A stretch of DNA of 64,000 bases, taken from Serratia grimesii NBRC 13537. GTDB lineage: Bacteria; Pseudomonadota; Gammaproteobacteria; Enterobacterales; Enterobacteriaceae. A model generated the notes under the pieces. That model was not told the origin of the DNA and did no database searches. It was given only the letters and a program-made list of their open reading frames with translations. The DNA is taken from positions 124,001 through 188,000 of the forward strand of contig NZ_BCTT01000007.1 in NCBI RefSeq assembly GCF_001590905.1, given 5' to 3'. Of the stretch, positions 30,133 to 42,406 are shown in pieces. The stretch's first letter is position 1, and each line of letters begins with the position of its first letter. The translations under genes were made by a program, and so were the position numbers.

Positions 30133-32496
30133 ATGTCACTCCAACAGGGTTTCTTGCTCACCCGCCACTGGCGTGATACGCCCGCCGGCACCGAGGTGGA
30201 GTTTTGGCTGGCGACCGAGAACGGCCCGCAGCAAATTCGCCTGTCGCCACAGACCTCCGTCGCCTTCATTCCTGCCGAACAGCGTCAACGTGCTGAGTTG
30301 TTGCTGCGCGAAGAACGGCAATGGGAGCTAAAACCCTTACCGCTGACTGATTTTCATCATCGCCCGGTATTGGGGCTGTATTGCCGCCAACACCGCCAGT
30401 TGATCAAACTGGAAAGGCTGCTGAAAGACGGCGGCGTTAATATCTACGAAGCCGATATTCGCCCGCCTGAACGCTATCTGATGGAGCGCTTTATCACCGC
30501 GCCGGTATGGTTCAGCGGCCAGCCAAATGGCACTGGCCCACTGCTCAACAGTAAAATGAAACCCGCGCCAGAATATCGCCCTGCCTTGAAGCTGGTCTCG
30601 CTGGACATTGAAACCACTGCTCATGGTGAGCTGTACTCTATTGCACTGGAAGGCTGCGGTCAGCGCCAGGTCTACATGCTCGGGCCGGCCAACGGTGGCA
30701 ATGAATCGCTGGATTTTGACCTGGAGTACTGCGTCAGCCGCCCACAGATGCTGGAACGCCTGAACCAGTGGCTGGAACAACACGATCCCGATGCCATCAT
30801 CGGTTGGAATCTGGTGCAGTTCGATCTGCGAGTACTGCAAAAACACGCTGAACGTTACCAAATCCCGCTAAAGCTGGGCCGTGGTGGCAACCTGCTCGAA
30901 TGGCGTGAACACGGTTTCAAACAGAATCACTTTTTCGCCTCCGCTGCCGGGCGGTTGATTATCGACGGCATCGAGGCGCTAAAGTCTGCCACCTGGAACT
31001 TCCCTTCTTTTAGCCTCGAGCACGTGTCACAGACACTACTGGGGGAAGGCAAGTCGATCGACAACCCCTATCAGCGGATGGCTGAAATAGACCGACGCTT
31101 CGCAGAAGACAAACCGGCACTGGCGCGCTACAACCTAAAAGACTGCGAGCTGGTGACGCGAATTTTTGCAAAAACCGAATTGTTGACCTTCCTGCTGGAG
31201 CGCGCCACGGTGACCGGGTTAGCAGCCGATCGTAGCGGCGGTTCGGTCGCGGCTTTCAGCAATCTGTATATGCCACGCATGCACCGACTGGGTTTTATCG
31301 CCCCCAATCTCGGCGAACAGCCGGAAGAACACAGCCCTGGCGGTTTTGTGATGGATTCGCGACCCGGCCTGTATGACTCAGTTCTGGTACTGGATTACAA
31401 AAGCCTGTACCCGTCGATCATCCGCACTTTCCTGATCGATCCCGTTGGGCTGGTGGAAGGTATGCAACACCCGAGCGATGCCGATTCAGTGCCCGGCTTC
31501 CGCAATGCGCGCTTCTCCCGTGAAAAACATTGCCTGCCGGCGATCGTCGAGCAGATCTGGCAGGGCCGTGAAGCGGCGAAGCGTCAGCAGAACAAAGCGT
31601 TATCCCAGGCATTGAAGATCATCATGAACGCGCTGTATGGGGTATTGGGATCGAGCGGCTGCCGCTTTTTCGATCCCCGCCTGGCCTCGTCGATCACCCT
31701 GCGTGGCCATGAGATCATGCGCCAAACACGAGAGCTGATAGAAGCGCAAGGTTACCAGGTGATCTACGGAGATACCGATTCTACCTTCGTCTGGCTCAAG
31801 CAACCGCATGACGAGCAGCAGGCAGCCAACATTGGCCGGACGCTGGTCCAGCAAGTGAACCAATGGTGGCAACAACATTTGCAGGAGCAATATGGGCTGG
31901 ATAATGCCCTGGAACTGGAGTTCGAAACCCATTATTCACGCTTCCTGATGCCTACCATCCGTGGTGCCGAACAGGGCAGTAAAAAGCGTTATGCCGGGTT
32001 AATCGCAAGAACGGATGGCAGCGAAGAAATGGTATACAAAGGCCTGGAAACCGTGCGCACAGACTGGACACCGCTGGCGCAGCAGTTCCAGCAACTGCTC
32101 TACCAACGCATTTTTAAGCAACAGCCATATCAGGACTTTGTGCGGGAATACGTCAGCCAAACCCTCAATGGTGATTTTGACGATCGCTTGGTCTACCGCA
32201 AGCGCCTACGCCGGAGGCTGGACGAATATCAGCGCAACGTACCGCCACATGTTCGTGCTGCACGCATCGCTGACGACTATAATCGTCAACAGGGGCGACC
32301 GCTTCAATACCAGAACGGCGGCTGGATCAGCTATGTCATGACCGTGGCCGGGCCTGAGCCGCTTGAGACCCAGCAGTCGGCAATTGATTATCCCCATTAT
32401 CTGGAGCGTCAGTTACAACCTGTGGCAGACGCTATACTCCCATTCTTGCATGACGATTTTACCACGCTGGTGACCGGGCAAATGGGGTTGTTTTGA
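30133..32496 (+). CDS. polB: DNA polymerase II
   Basis: Family B DNA polymerase of the SOS response, used in replication restart and translesion synthesis, with 3'-5' proofreading. The 787 residues show the exonuclease ExoI motif SLDIETTA around 157, the polymerase motif [14 protein letters not shown] and motif [11 protein letters not shown]. coli Pol II has 783 residues. It is divergent from yabI; the candidate LexA site upstream is degenerate. Confidence 0.97.
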   Translation: MSLQQGFLLTRHWRDTPAGTEVEFWLATENGPQQIRLSPQTSVAFIPAEQRQRAELLLREERQWELKPLPLTDFHHRPVLGLYCRQHRQLIKLERLLKDGGVNIYEADIRPPERYLMERFITAPVWFSGQPNGTGPLLNSKMKPAPEYRPALKLVSLDIETTAHGELYSIALEGCGQRQVYMLGPANGGNESLDFDLEYCVSRPQMLERLNQWLEQHDPDAIIGWNLVQFDLRVLQKHAERYQIPLKLGRGGNLLEWREHGFKQNHFFASAAGRLIIDGIEALKSATWNFPSFSLEHVSQTLLGEGKSIDNPYQRMAEIDRRFAEDKPALARYNLKDCELVTRIFAKTELLTFLLERATVTGLAADRSGGSVAAFSNLYMPRMHRLGFIAPNLGEQPEEHSPGGFVMDSRPGLYDSVLVLDYKSLYPSIIRTFLIDPVGLVEGMQHPSDADSVPGFRNARFSREKHCLPAIVEQIWQGREAAKRQQNKALSQALKIIMNALYGVLGSSGCRFFDPRLASSITLRGHEIMRQTRELIEAQGYQVIYGDTDSTFVWLKQPHDEQQAANIGRTLVQQVNQWWQQHLQEQYGLDNALELEFETHYSRFLMPTIRGAEQGSKKRYAGLIARTDGSEEMVYKGLETVRTDWTPLAQQFQQLLYQRIFKQQPYQDFVREYVSQTLNGDFDDRLVYRKRLRRRLDEYQRNVPPHVRAARIADDYNRQQGRPLQYQNGGWISYVMTVAGPEPLETQQSAIDYPHYLERQLQPVADAILPFLHDDFTTLVTGQMGLF

Positions 32497-32501
32497 CATT
32501 C

Positions 32502-32520
32502 AGCCCGTCCCGCGGGCTTT
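32502..32520 (+). terminator. Possible polB terminator
   Basis: AGCCCG-TCCCG-CGGGCT followed by TTT, 6 nt after the polB stop. Six-base-pair GC stem with a short T run. Confidence 0.55.
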
Positions 32521-32765
32521 GGCGAAGGGTTAAGAAAAATCATCAGGTTTTGCAGGTGACGAACGCGTCGCCTTCCATTACCATAGCGCCCTTCCCAAAT
32601 TCTGGACCACACTTCACCCATGCCGTCTGACGATGTTTGCATGGGGTGAATAGCTATTGCCCGCCATATTAAAATAAATCGGGATTAGCAGACGTTTGAT
32701 ACGGGTACCGCGGTGATCAAAGCCCGGTAACAAGACTTACTTAAAAAGAATCGAGCCGACAATAT

Positions 32766-35672
32766 ATGCCTTTTACACTTGGTCAACGCTGGATCAGCGA
32801 CACGGAAAGCGAATTAGGACTGGGTACTGTCGTGGCGCTGGATGCGCGCATGATTACCCTGCTTTTCCCCGCAACCGGCGAAAACCGCCTCTATGCCAGA
32901 AATGACTCGCCAATCACTCGCGTGATGTTCAACCCGGGCGACACTATCAGCAACCACGAAGGCTGGGAGCTGCAGGTAGAAGAGGTCAAAGAGGATAACG
33001 GCCTGCTGACCTACATTGGCACCCGTCTGGACACCCAGGAAAGCGGTGTGTCAATGCGTGAAGTGCTGCTGGACAGTAAGCTGACCTTCAGCAAGCCACA
33101 GGACCGTCTGTTTGCCGGCCAGATCGACCGTATGGATCGCTTCGCTTTGCGTTTCCGCGCCCGTAAATACCAGAGCGAGCAATATCGTCTGCCATTTGCC
33201 GGTCTGCGCGGTATGCGAGCCAGCCTGATCCCCCACCAGTTGCATATTGCCTATGAAGTCGGCCAGCGCCATGCGCCACGCGTTCTGTTGGCTGATGAAG
33301 TGGGTCTGGGTAAAACCATTGAAGCCGGTATGATCATCCACCAGCAATTGCTGGCGGGCCGTGCCGAGCGCGTGTTGATCGTGGTGCCAGAAACATTGCA
33401 GCACCAGTGGCTGGTCGAAATGATGCGCCGCTTCAACCTGTATTTTTCTCTGTTCGACGACAGCCGTTACTCAGAAGCTAAGCTCGACAGCAGCAACCCG
33501 TTTGAAACTGAACAGTTGGTGATCTGCTCGCTGGACTTCGTGCGCCGTAATAAGCAGCGCCTGGAAGAACTGGCCGATGCCCAGTGGGATTTGCTGGTAG
33601 TGGATGAAGCACACCACTTGGCCTGGAGCGAAGATGCTCCCAGCCGCGAATACCAAGTCATTGAACAGCTGGCTGAGCACATCCCCGGTGTACTGCTGCT
33701 GACGGCAACCCCAGAGCAACTTGGCCAACAAAGCCACTTCGCACGCTTACGCCTGTTGGATCCAAACCGTTTCCACGACTACCACGAGTTTGTCGCAGAA
33801 CAGCAGAAATACCGCCCTGTGGCGGATGCAGTCACCTTGCTACTGAGCGGTGAACGTCTGGCCGATGATAAGCTGAATCTGTTGGGCGAACTGATCGACG
33901 AACAAGATATTGAGCCACTGCTGAAGGCCGCCAACAGCGACAGCGATGGCGCCGAGCAGGCACGCCAGGAACTGGTCACCATGCTGATGGACCGCCACGG
34001 CACCAGCCGTGTGCTGTTCCGTAACACCCGCAATGGTGTAAAAGGCTTCCCGCACCGCAACCTGCACCAAATCAAACTGCCGCTGCCGACCCAATATCAG
34101 ACCGCCATTAAAGTGTCTGGCATCATGGGTGCGAAGAAAACCGTTGAAGCACGCGCACGCGATATGCTGTACCCAGAGCAAATCTATCAGGAATTTGAAG
34201 GCGAAAATGCCACCTGGTGGAACTTCGATCCGCGCGTTGAGTGGTTACTGAATTACCTGGTGAGCAACCGCAACGAAAAAGTGCTGGTGATCTGCGCCAA
34301 GGCCGCCACCGCACTGCAACTGGAACAGGTATTGCGTGAGCGTGAAGCTATCCGCGCCGCAGTGTTCCATGAAGGCTTGTCGATTATCGAACGCGATCGT
34401 GCCGCCGCTTACTTCGCTTCAGAAGAAGACGGCGCTCAAGTGCTGCTGTGCTCGGAAATCGGCTCCGAAGGCCGTAACTTCCAGTTCGCCAGCCATCTGG
34501 TAATGTTCGATCTGCCGTTTAACCCGGATCTGCTGGAGCAACGTATTGGCCGTCTGGACCGTATCGGCCAGATGCATGACATTCAAATCATGGTGCCTTA
34601 CCTGGAAAACACCGCTCAGGCGGTACTGGGGCGTTGGTTCCACGAAGGGCTTGATGCCTTCGAACATACCTGCCCGACCGGCCGTACCATTTATGACAGT
34701 GGTTATGAGCAACTGATCGGTTTCCTGGCGTCGCCGACTGAACAAGAAGGGCTGGATGAATTCATTCACACCTGCCGTCAACAGCATGACCACCTGAAGG
34801 TGCAACTGGAGCAGGGCCGCGATCGCCTGCTGGAAATGCACTCCAACGGCGGCGAGAAAGCACAGGCACTGGCTGAAGCCATTGCCAATCAGGACAACGA
34901 CGTCAACCTGGTGGGCTTTGCGCTTAACCTGTTCGACATCGTCGGTATCAATCAGGACGATCGCAGCGACAACCTGATTGTCCTGACGCCATCTGACCAC
35001 ATGCTGGTGCCGGACTTCCCGGGTCTGCCGCAGGACGGCTGCACCGTGACCTTCGATCGCGAGCAGGCGTTGTCGCGTGAAGATGCACAGTTCGTCAGTT
35101 GGGAACACCCGATTATCCGCAACGGTCTGGATCTGATCCTGTCCGGCGATACCGGTAGCTGTGCCGTTTCTCTGTTGAAAAACAAGGCGCTGCCTGTCGG
35201 GACCTTGCTGGTTGAATTAGTGTATGTGGTTGAGGCACAAGCGCCGAAGCACCTGCAACTGACCCGCTTCCTGCCACCGACGCCAATCCGTATGCTGATG
35301 GACCGCAAAGGCACCAATCTGGCGGCACAGGTTGAATTCGAAAGCTTCAACCGTCAGTTGAACGCGGTCAACCGCCATACCTCCAGCAAGCTGGTCAATG
35401 CGGTGCAGCAAGATGTGCACGCCATGCTGCAACAGGCGGAAAGCCTGGTTGAAGAGCAGGCCCGTGCCTTGATCGAGCAAGCAAAACAGGAAGCGGATGA
35501 CAAGCTGAGCACCGAGCTGGCGCGTCTGGAAGCCCTGAAGGCGGTCAACCCGAACATCCGTGATGACGAAGTCGAAGCGCTGGAGTTCAATCGCAAGCAG
35601 GTGCTGGTTAACCTGAATGAAGCAGGATGGCGTCTGGATGCAATCCGTCTGGTCGTTGTGACCCACCAGTAA
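32766..35672 (+). CDS. rapA: RNA polymerase-associated helicase-like ATPase RapA
   Basis: Swi2/Snf2-family ATPase that binds RNA polymerase and promotes its recycling. The 968 residues (same length as E. coli) carry Walker [13 protein letters not shown] near 177, the DEAH box in [12 protein letters not shown], and the C-terminal helicase motifs [19 protein letters not shown] and [11 protein letters not shown]. It is followed 58 nt later by rluA, with a hairpin in the gap, as in E. coli. Confidence 0.97.
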   Translation: MPFTLGQRWISDTESELGLGTVVALDARMITLLFPATGENRLYARNDSPITRVMFNPGDTISNHEGWELQVEEVKEDNGLLTYIGTRLDTQESGVSMREVLLDSKLTFSKPQDRLFAGQIDRMDRFALRFRARKYQSEQYRLPFAGLRGMRASLIPHQLHIAYEVGQRHAPRVLLADEVGLGKTIEAGMIIHQQLLAGRAERVLIVVPETLQHQWLVEMMRRFNLYFSLFDDSRYSEAKLDSSNPFETEQLVICSLDFVRRNKQRLEELADAQWDLLVVDEAHHLAWSEDAPSREYQVIEQLAEHIPGVLLLTATPEQLGQQSHFARLRLLDPNRFHDYHEFVAEQQKYRPVADAVTLLLSGERLADDKLNLLGELIDEQDIEPLLKAANSDSDGAEQARQELVTMLMDRHGTSRVLFRNTRNGVKGFPHRNLHQIKLPLPTQYQTAIKVSGIMGAKKTVEARARDMLYPEQIYQEFEGENATWWNFDPRVEWLLNYLVSNRNEKVLVICAKAATALQLEQVLREREAIRAAVFHEGLSIIERDRAAAYFASEEDGAQVLLCSEIGSEGRNFQFASHLVMFDLPFNPDLLEQRIGRLDRIGQMHDIQIMVPYLENTAQAVLGRWFHEGLDAFEHTCPTGRTIYDSGYEQLIGFLASPTEQEGLDEFIHTCRQQHDHLKVQLEQGRDRLLEMHSNGGEKAQALAEAIANQDNDVNLVGFALNLFDIVGINQDDRSDNLIVLTPSDHMLVPDFPGLPQDGCTVTFDREQALSREDAQFVSWEHPIIRNGLDLILSGDTGSCAVSLLKNKALPVGTLLVELVYVVEAQAPKHLQLTRFLPPTPIRMLMDRKGTNLAAQVEFESFNRQLNAVNRHTSSKLVNAVQQDVHAMLQQAESLVEEQARALIEQAKQEADDKLSTELARLEALKAVNPNIRDDEVEALEFNRKQVLVNLNEAGWRLDAIRLVVVTHQ

Positions 35673-35681
35673 CCGGCACAG

Positions 35682-35715
35682 CGCGGGGGACCCCGGTTCC
35701 CCGCGTGGCCTTTTC
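35682..35715 (+). terminator. Hairpin between rapA and rluA
   Basis: CGCGGGG (35682-35688) pairs with CCCCGCG (35699-35705), with extra G-T and A-T pairs inside; TGGCCTTTTC follows. Possible terminator or attenuator in the 58-nt gap. Confidence 0.5.
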
Positions 35716-35730
35716 AGCGGAGCCAATGAG

Positions 35731-36381
35731 ATGGAACCCTACAATCCCCCGCAAGGCCCGATGCATATCCTGTATCAGGATGAGCACATTATCGTGGTCA
35801 ACAAGCCGAGCGGCCTGCTGTCGGTACCCGGCCGTGCGCCGGAAAACAAAGACAGTCTGATGACGCGCATTCAGGCAGACTTTCCGGCCGCCGAGTCGGT
35901 GCATCGCCTGGATATGGCAACCAGTGGTGTGATTGTGGTGGCGCTGAACAAGGCGGCAGAGCGTGAACTGAAACGCCAGTTCCGCGAACGTGAACCGAAG
36001 AAGTCCTATATCGCTCGCGTATGGGGCCATCTGGAGCACGACGAAGGTTTGGTGGATTTGCCACTGATTTGTGACTGGCCTAACCGGCCGTTGCAGAAAG
36101 TGTGTTTTGAAACGGGTAAAGCGGCACAGACTGAGTACCTGGTGCTGTCACGTGATACCGATGGCAGCACGCGGGTAAAACTCATGCCGATAACCGGTCG
36201 CTCGCACCAATTGCGCGTGCACATGCTGGCGCTAGGCCACCCGATCCTCGGTGACGGTTTCTATGCACATCCAGAAGCCAAGGCCATGGCACCCCGGCTA
36301 CAGCTGCACGCCCAGGAACTGCGTATTACCCACCCCGCATTCCAGACACCTATGCATTTTCGCGCCGAGCCGGATTTCTAA
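35731..36381 (+). CDS. rluA: Dual-specificity pseudouridine synthase RluA
   Basis: Converts U746 of 23S rRNA and U32 of several tRNAs to pseudouridine. The 216 residues include the catalytic aspartate in HRLDMATSGVIVVAL and the substrate-recognition ITGRSHQLRVHMLALGHPI. E. coli RluA has 219 residues. Probably read from the rapA promoter or from its own promoter after the hairpin; the tandem ERIC pair follows its stop. Confidence 0.96.
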   Translation: MEPYNPPQGPMHILYQDEHIIVVNKPSGLLSVPGRAPENKDSLMTRIQADFPAAESVHRLDMATSGVIVVALNKAAERELKRQFREREPKKSYIARVWGHLEHDEGLVDLPLICDWPNRPLQKVCFETGKAAQTEYLVLSRDTDGSTRVKLMPITGRSHQLRVHMLALGHPILGDGFYAHPEAKAMAPRLQLHAQELRITHPAFQTPMHFRAEPDF

Positions 36382-36396
36382 CACCACCGGACGGCT

Positions 36397-36520
36397 ATAC
36401 CCCAAATACTTCGAGTTGCAGAAAGTCGGTAACTAAGCGCAACCCCGGAAACGTACAGAAAGTACATGACCGGGGTGAACAGGCGCAGCCAACAAAGAGG
36501 CAGCTTCAACTATGACGGTT
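36397..36520. repeat. ERIC (IRU) element, tandem copy 1
   Basis: From ATACCCCAAATACTTCGAG to CAACTATGACGG, with the core CCCCGG...TACATGACCGGGGTGAACAGGC type sequence and GCAGCCAACAAAGAGGCAGC. It is in the same orientation as the next copy. Confidence 0.85.
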
Positions 36521-36522
36521 CT

Positions 36523-36647
36523 ATACCCTAAATAATTGGAGTTGCGTCGAGGCGGCAAGCATGTAAATCCCCGGGAGCATAGTCAACTATGTGACCGGGG
36601 TGAGCAGGCGCAGCCAACAAAGAGGCAGCTTCAAGTATGACGGGTAT
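36523..36647. repeat. ERIC (IRU) element, tandem copy 2
   Basis: From ATACCCTAAATAATTGGAG to AGTATGACGGGTAT, containing ATGTAAATCCCCGGGAGC and TATGTGACCGGGGTGAGC, very close to the ERIC consensus primers. Ends two bases before the djlA stop codon. Confidence 0.9.
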
Positions 36648-36649
36648 CG

Positions 36650-37471
36650 TTACTTGAAGCCTTTTTCACGCTTGATCAGGTCATATGCCGCCTGAATTTC
36701 CTGCGCTTTCTGCTTGGCCATTTCCATCATTTGCGGTGGTAAACCTTTCGCCACCAGCTTATCCGGATGGTGCTCGCTCATCAGCTTGCGGTAAGCACGC
36801 TTGATGGTAGTCGCATCGTCGCTGCTGCTGACACCCAGCACTTTACAGGCATCATCCAAAGTAGGCCCACGCTGCGCCTGCTGGTAACCGCCCTGCGAAT
36901 ACCCGCCTTGCTGACCACCGCCAAATTGGCGTCCACCTTCCATCATGCTGAGGAACTGATCAAACTGCGCCCGTGAAATGCCCAATTCTTCAGCGATGAC
37001 ATACAGCACCTGCCGCTCGTTTGGATGCAGCGAACCGTCGGCGAATGCCGCCTGGATTTGAATTTCCAGAAACATCCGAATCAGGTCAAAACGACCGAAG
37101 CAGATACTGCGGAACTGCTGCAGTGTCTCCCTCAACGGGAACTGGCTTTGCTTGCCTTCACGAAACGCCTGCTGCGCCGCCGTACGGGCTTCACCGTGCA
37201 GTTGTAGACGATCCATAAACAGGCTGGCGATCTGAATATCCGCCTCGGTAACACGCCCTTTTGATTTAGTCAGGTGACCCATCACCTGAAAAGTGGTGCG
37301 GAAAAACAACGTTTGCCGCGTTTGCTGATCGGCGAAAAAGCCCCGGCTACGCTTGTTGCTGCGCGCAGTGTCAATCATATGACCGACAATCAGCCCCAAA
37401 ACTACACCCCAGAATCCCGCGCCAGCCCAAATGGCCACGATGACCCCGAGCAGTTTTCCCCAATACTGCAT
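36650..37471 (-). CDS. djlA: Co-chaperone DjlA
   Basis: Membrane-anchored type III J-domain protein that stimulates DnaK and can activate the Rcs envelope-stress phosphorelay. From ATG 37471 (GAGGAG upstream) it has 273 residues: an N-terminal membrane segment with glycines (about 6-28), a central TerB-like domain, a Gly/Gln-rich linker ([17 protein letters not shown]), and a C-terminal J domain with HPD in [12 protein letters not shown]. Six codons upstream in the same frame are not part of the family N-terminus. Divergent from lptD. Confidence 0.95.
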   Translation of the reverse strand: MQYWGKLLGVIVAIWAGAGFWGVVLGLIVGHMIDTARSNKRSRGFFADQQTRQTLFFRTTFQVMGHLTKSKGRVTEADIQIASLFMDRLQLHGEARTAAQQAFREGKQSQFPLRETLQQFRSICFGRFDLIRMFLEIQIQAAFADGSLHPNERQVLYVIAEELGISRAQFDQFLSMMEGGRQFGGGQQGGYSQGGYQQAQRGPTLDDACKVLGVSSSDDATTIKRAYRKLMSEHHPDKLVAKGLPPQMMEMAKQKAQEIQAAYDLIKREKGFK

Positions 37472-37699
37472 ATACTCCTCAATTATCATGCCGAAAGCCG
37501 ACTGCTCCCTTCCGTCTTAGGTAAGGGTTAAGGCGATTTTTCCCAGGATTTGGATTATCATACCTGTCATTTATCTTTGCGCCTATCGACGACGCAAGTA
37601 AACGGCCGGATTTAACACTAGCGCAACGCAGATGAGTGATATAGTCTCTGACCGTTTGCCGGACATGACGCCTCTGATGACGGAACACCAAAACCGCGT

Positions 37700-40063
37700 A
37701 TGAAAAAAAGTTTCCCAACACTGCTGGCCACACTGATTTGGACGGCACTCTACAGTCAGCACGCGCTGGCTGACCTGGCTGAGCAATGTATGCTTGGCGT
37801 ACCTGTTTATGACAAACCGCTGGTCAGCGGCGATCCTAACAGCCAGCCCGTCACTATTCACGCTGATGACTCTCGCGCAGATTATCCAAAAAGCGCGCTG
37901 TTCACCGGTAACGTGAATATTGAGCAAGGCAACAGCACCCTGACCGCCAAACAGGTGGAGCTTAACCAGACGCAAAACCCAGGGCAGACCGAGCCGGTAC
38001 GTACCGTAACGGCGACCGGTGACGTGCACTACAGCGACAATCAGATTAAACTGAAAGGTCCGAAAGCCTGGTCAAACCTGAATAATAAAGATACCGATGT
38101 CTATGAAGGTGACTACCAAATGGTAGGCCGTCAGGGGCGCGGTGACGCCGACAAGATGAAGATGCGCGGTGCCAACCGTTACACCATTCTGGAAAACGGC
38201 ACCTTTACATCCTGCTTGCCGGGTGACGACAGCTGGAGCGTAGTCGGCTCCGAAGTGATCCACGACCGCGAAGAGCAGGTTGCAGAAATCTGGAACGCCC
38301 GCTTTAAAATTGGCGGCGTCCCCGTATTCTACAGTCCTTACCTGCAATTGCCGGTGGGTGATAAACGTCGTTCCGGTTTCCTGATCCCGAATGCAAAATA
38401 TGGTAGCAGCAATGGCTTTGAGTTCATGCTGCCGTATTACTGGAACATTGCGCCAAACTTCGACGCCACCATCACACCACACTACATGTCCCGGCGTGGC
38501 TTGCAGTTGCAGAACGAATTCCGCTATCTGGTAGAGCCTGGCTTGGGCCTGATGGAATTAGACTGGTTGCCGAACGATAAGGAATACAGCAAGGACAATC
38601 CTGACGACAGCAAGCGTTGGTTATTCTACTGGAACCACAATGGTGTCATGGACAAGGTGTGGCGTTTCAACGTCGACTACACCAAGGTCAGTGACTCCAA
38701 ATACTTTACCGATCTGGACTCCAAATACGGCTCAACAACCGACGGTTATGCCACGCAGAAATTCAGCGTCGGCTACGCCATTGATAACTGGGACGCAACC
38801 TTAAGCTCCAAACAGTTCCAGATCTATGACGATACCGACCGCAGCCAATCGGATTCTTATAAAGTTCAGCCACAGTTGGACCTGAACTACTATAAAGACG
38901 ATATTGGCCCGTTCGATTTCCACATTTATGGCCAGGCAGCCAAGTTCATTAGCGTTAACCCATACAGCCCTGACGCCACGCGTCTGCATATGGAACCAAC
39001 GTTAAGCCTGCCATTGACCAACGGTTGGGGCAGTCTGAACACCGAAGCCAAACTGCTGGCGACCCACTATCAGCAGGATATTCCAGACGGTTTTGCTACC
39101 AACTACAAGAACCGCACCGGTAACAATGCGCCAGACTTGGAAGATTCGGTGAACCGCGTTCTACCGCAGTTCAAAGTCGACGGCAAGATGGTATTCGATC
39201 GCCCAATGAACTGGTCTGAGGGCTATACACAAACCCTCGAGCCGCGCGTGCAGTATTTGTATGTGCCGTATCGTGACCAAAGCAACATCTATACCTACGA
39301 CACCACATTGCTGCAAACCGACTACTCTGGCTTGTTCCGTGACCGAACCTACAGCGGTTTGGATCGCATTGCTTCGCAGAACCGTATTTCAACCGGTTTG
39401 ACCTCGCGTATTTATGATGACGCGCTGGTTGAACGTTTTAATGTTTCCGTAGGTCAAATCTACTACTTCAGCCGTTCTCGTACCGGCGACCAAACGACGC
39501 GTTACGACAACAATGACGATACCGGTAGCCTGGCTTGGGCTGGCGATAGCTATTGGAAGATTGACGATCGTTGGGGTCTGCGTGGCGGTCTGCAGTATGA
39601 CACGCGTCTCAATAGCATCTCATTGGGTAATGGTGTACTGGAGTACCGTCAGGATTCTGAACGCGTATTGCAGTTGAACTACCGTTACGCTACACCGGAG
39701 TATATTGAGACGGCGTTGAATACCACGCAGGTTCCGGCTTATCAGGACGGTATTTCGCAAGTGGGCGTCACCGGCAGTTGGCCGATTGCCGATCGCTGGG
39801 CCGTTGTAGGTGCTTATTACTACGACACCCGTGCAAAACAATCTGCCGATCAGTTGCTCGGCGTGAAGTACAACACCTGCTGTTGGGCGGTAACCTTGGG
39901 CTATGAGCGCAAGATCACCGACTGGAACAACAGCAACAATACCAGCGTTTATGACAACAAAGTTTCATTCAACGTCGAACTGCGTGGCCTGAGCAGCGAT
40001 CACAGTCTGGGCTCCGCGGAAATGTTGCGTTCCGGCATTCTGCCTTACCAGCGTGCATTTTGA
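37700..40063 (+). CDS. lptD: LPS-assembly protein LptD
   Basis: Outer-membrane beta-barrel that inserts lipopolysaccharide with LptE. The 787 residues start with a signal peptide ([24 protein letters not shown] in the sequence), then the OstA/jellyroll domain, then the barrel. Cys pattern fits the disulphide-rearranging family: one near the mature N-terminus (LAEQC), one in TSCLPG and an adjacent pair in YNTCCWAV. Followed by surA, whose start lies 65 nt after the stop. Confidence 0.97.
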   Translation: MKKSFPTLLATLIWTALYSQHALADLAEQCMLGVPVYDKPLVSGDPNSQPVTIHADDSRADYPKSALFTGNVNIEQGNSTLTAKQVELNQTQNPGQTEPVRTVTATGDVHYSDNQIKLKGPKAWSNLNNKDTDVYEGDYQMVGRQGRGDADKMKMRGANRYTILENGTFTSCLPGDDSWSVVGSEVIHDREEQVAEIWNARFKIGGVPVFYSPYLQLPVGDKRRSGFLIPNAKYGSSNGFEFMLPYYWNIAPNFDATITPHYMSRRGLQLQNEFRYLVEPGLGLMELDWLPNDKEYSKDNPDDSKRWLFYWNHNGVMDKVWRFNVDYTKVSDSKYFTDLDSKYGSTTDGYATQKFSVGYAIDNWDATLSSKQFQIYDDTDRSQSDSYKVQPQLDLNYYKDDIGPFDFHIYGQAAKFISVNPYSPDATRLHMEPTLSLPLTNGWGSLNTEAKLLATHYQQDIPDGFATNYKNRTGNNAPDLEDSVNRVLPQFKVDGKMVFDRPMNWSEGYTQTLEPRVQYLYVPYRDQSNIYTYDTTLLQTDYSGLFRDRTYSGLDRIASQNRISTGLTSRIYDDALVERFNVSVGQIYYFSRSRTGDQTTRYDNNDDTGSLAWAGDSYWKIDDRWGLRGGLQYDTRLNSISLGNGVLEYRQDSERVLQLNYRYATPEYIETALNTTQVPAYQDGISQVGVTGSWPIADRWAVVGAYYYDTRAKQSADQLLGVKYNTCCWAVTLGYERKITDWNNSNNTSVYDNKVSFNVELRGLSSDHSLGSAEMLRSGILPYQRAF

Positions 40064-40128
40064 TGCTTTGTAACACTTTGAAAACGAGAACTTTCACCCG
40101 CATTTGCGGATTACATAATGGGAAATGT

Positions 40129-41427
40129 ATGAAGAACTGGAGAACGCTTATTCTCGGATTGGTGGTTTGCGCCAATACCGCGTTCGCAGCACCCCAAGAA
40201 GTGGATAAAGTCGCCGCCGTCGTGGATAACGGCGTTGTGCTTGAGAGCGACGTAAACACCCTGTTGCAGTCGGTGAAACTTAATGCGCAGCAGGCCGGGC
40301 AACAATTGCCGGATGACAAGACACTGCGTCACCAGATCCTTGAGCGTCTGATTATGGATAACATCCAATTGCAGATGGCCAAGAAAATGGGGATCAACGT
40401 TTCCGACGCCGATCTGGACAAAGCCATCAGTAATATCGCCGCACAGAACAAAATGAGCATCGATCAGATGCGCAGCCGTCTGGCGTATGAAGGTCTGAAC
40501 TACAACACTTACCGTTCGCAGATCCGTAAGGAAATGCTGATTTCTGAAGTGCGTAACAACGAAGTTCGCCGACGCGTCACCATCCTGCCTCAGGAAGTCG
40601 ACTCACTGGCAACGCAGGTTGGCGCTCAGAACGGTAGCGATACTGAAATGAACATCAGTCACATCCTGATCCCGCTGCCGGAAAATCCGTCGCAGGCGCA
40701 GGTTGACGACGCGGAAGCCTTGGCTAAAAAACTGATGGGTGAAATCAACGGCGGGGCCGACTTCGGCAAGCTGGCGATCGCCTACTCCGCGGATTCCCAG
40801 GCGCTGAAAGGCGGCAACATGGGTTGGGGCAAGCTGCAGGAAATCCCTACTCTGTTCGCCGAAAGACTGGTTAACGCTAAAAAAGGTGATGTGGTCGGCC
40901 CAATCCGTTCTGGCGTTGGCTTCCACATCCTGAAAGTGAACGATATCCGTGGTGCAAACCAGTCAGTATCCGTCACCGAGGTTCATGCACGTCATATTCT
41001 GCTGAAGCCGTCTGTGGTGCTGACCGACGATCAGGCACGTGCAAAACTGCAAGCTGTTGCTGCTGAAATCAAGAGCGGCCGCGCCAAGTTTGCTGACGAA
41101 GCTAAACAGCTTTCTCAGGATCCAGGTTCTGCACTTCAGGGTGGTGATCTCGGCTGGGCTTCTCCAGACATCTACGATCCCGCTTTCCGCGATGCCTTAA
41201 TGAAACTGAGTAAAGGCGAAGTCAGCCAACCAGTGCACTCTTCCTTCGGCTGGCACCTGATTCAGTTGCTGGATACGCGTCAGGTGGATAAAACCGACGC
41301 GGCGCAGAAAGACCGTGCTTACCGCATGTTGTTCAACCGCAAGTTTGCTGAAGAAGCGCAAACCTGGATGCAGGAACAACGTGCTCAGGCTTACGTGAAG
41401 ATCCTTGACGGTAATGCACAACAATAA
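40129..41427 (+). CDS. surA: Periplasmic chaperone and peptidyl-prolyl isomerase SurA
   Basis: Assists folding of outer-membrane proteins, including LptD encoded just upstream. From ATG 40129 the protein has 432 residues: signal peptide [20 protein letters not shown], an N-terminal chaperone module, then two parvulin (PPIC) domains, with [14 protein letters not shown] and later [13 protein letters not shown] opening them. The frame extends 23 codons upstream, but the signal peptide defines the start. It overlaps pdxA by 14 nt. Confidence 0.97.
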   Translation: MKNWRTLILGLVVCANTAFAAPQEVDKVAAVVDNGVVLESDVNTLLQSVKLNAQQAGQQLPDDKTLRHQILERLIMDNIQLQMAKKMGINVSDADLDKAISNIAAQNKMSIDQMRSRLAYEGLNYNTYRSQIRKEMLISEVRNNEVRRRVTILPQEVDSLATQVGAQNGSDTEMNISHILIPLPENPSQAQVDDAEALAKKLMGEINGGADFGKLAIAYSADSQALKGGNMGWGKLQEIPTLFAERLVNAKKGDVVGPIRSGVGFHILKVNDIRGANQSVSVTEVHARHILLKPSVVLTDDQARAKLQAVAAEIKSGRAKFADEAKQLSQDPGSALQGGDLGWASPDIYDPAFRDALMKLSKGEVSQPVHSSFGWHLIQLLDTRQVDKTDAAQKDRAYRMLFNRKFAEEAQTWMQEQRAQAYVKILDGNAQQ

Positions 41428-42406
41428 TCGTATCGTAATCACCCCCGGCGAGCCTGCCGGGGTTGGGCCGGATTTGGTGGCAGCGCTGGCGCAACAGGAT
41501 TGGCCTGTTGAACTTGTGGTGTGCGCGGATCCGGCCTTGTTGCTTGAGCGCGCCCGGCAGTTAAACCTGCCGTTGCAACTGCGCGACTATCAACCACAGC
41601 AGCCAGCCCTGCCACAGCGAGCCGGTACGCTGACGGTCTTACCCGTCGCGCTCGCTCATACGGTAGTAGCGGGTGAATTGAACGTGGGCAATAGCGCCTA
41701 CGTGGTGGAAACGCTGGCACGCGCCTGCGACGGTTGTCTGAATGGCGAATTCGCCGCACTGATAACCGGCCCGGTGAACAAAGGCGTGATTAACGATGCC
41801 GGTGTCCCCTTTATTGGCCATACCGAATTCTTTGCCGATCGCAGCGGCTGCGATCGTGTCGTGATGATGTTGGCGACCGAAGAGCTGCGCGTGGCGCTGG
41901 CGACCACTCATCTGCCTTTACTGGCGGTACCTGGCGCTATCACCCAGCAGAGTCTGCATGAAGTCATCCATATTCTCGACCATGACCTGAAAACCAAATT
42001 TGGCCTGCCCCAACCACAAATTTATGTCTGTGGTTTAAATCCGCATGCCGGAGAAGGCGGCCATATGGGACGTGAAGAGATCGATACCATTATCCCGGCG
42101 CTTGACGCGCTGCGTGCTGAAGGTATTCATCTGATCGGCCCACTGCCGGCAGACACCCTGTTCCAGCCCAAATATCTGCAACATGCCGACGCTGTGCTGG
42201 CGATGTATCACGATCAGGGTCTGCCAGTGCTAAAATACCAAGGGTTCGGCCGGGCGGTAAATATTACCCTCGGTTTGCCTTTTATCCGTACCTCGGTCGA
42301 CCACGGTACCGCTTTAGAACTTGCAGGCACCGGCACCGCCGATGCAGGCAGTTTCAAAACGGCCTTGAATCTCGCCATTAAAATGATAATTAATTGTAAT
42401 GAATAA
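41414..42406 (+). CDS. pdxA: 4-hydroxythreonine-4-phosphate dehydrogenase PdxA
   Basis: NAD-dependent enzyme of pyridoxal phosphate synthesis. From ATG 41414 the protein has 330 residues, beginning [20 protein letters not shown]; an upstream TTG (41405) would add three. The conserved [25 protein letters not shown] and [14 protein letters not shown] stretches, which carry metal and substrate ligands, are present. Start is inside surA and end overlaps rsmA by 8 nt. Confidence 0.97.
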   Translation: MHNNNRIVITPGEPAGVGPDLVAALAQQDWPVELVVCADPALLLERARQLNLPLQLRDYQPQQPALPQRAGTLTVLPVALAHTVVAGELNVGNSAYVVETLARACDGCLNGEFAALITGPVNKGVINDAGVPFIGHTEFFADRSGCDRVVMMLATEELRVALATTHLPLLAVPGAITQQSLHEVIHILDHDLKTKFGLPQPQIYVCGLNPHAGEGGHMGREEIDTIIPALDALRAEGIHLIGPLPADTLFQPKYLQHADAVLAMYHDQGLPVLKYQGFGRAVNITLGLPFIRTSVDHGTALELAGTGTADAGSFKTALNLAIKMIINCNE

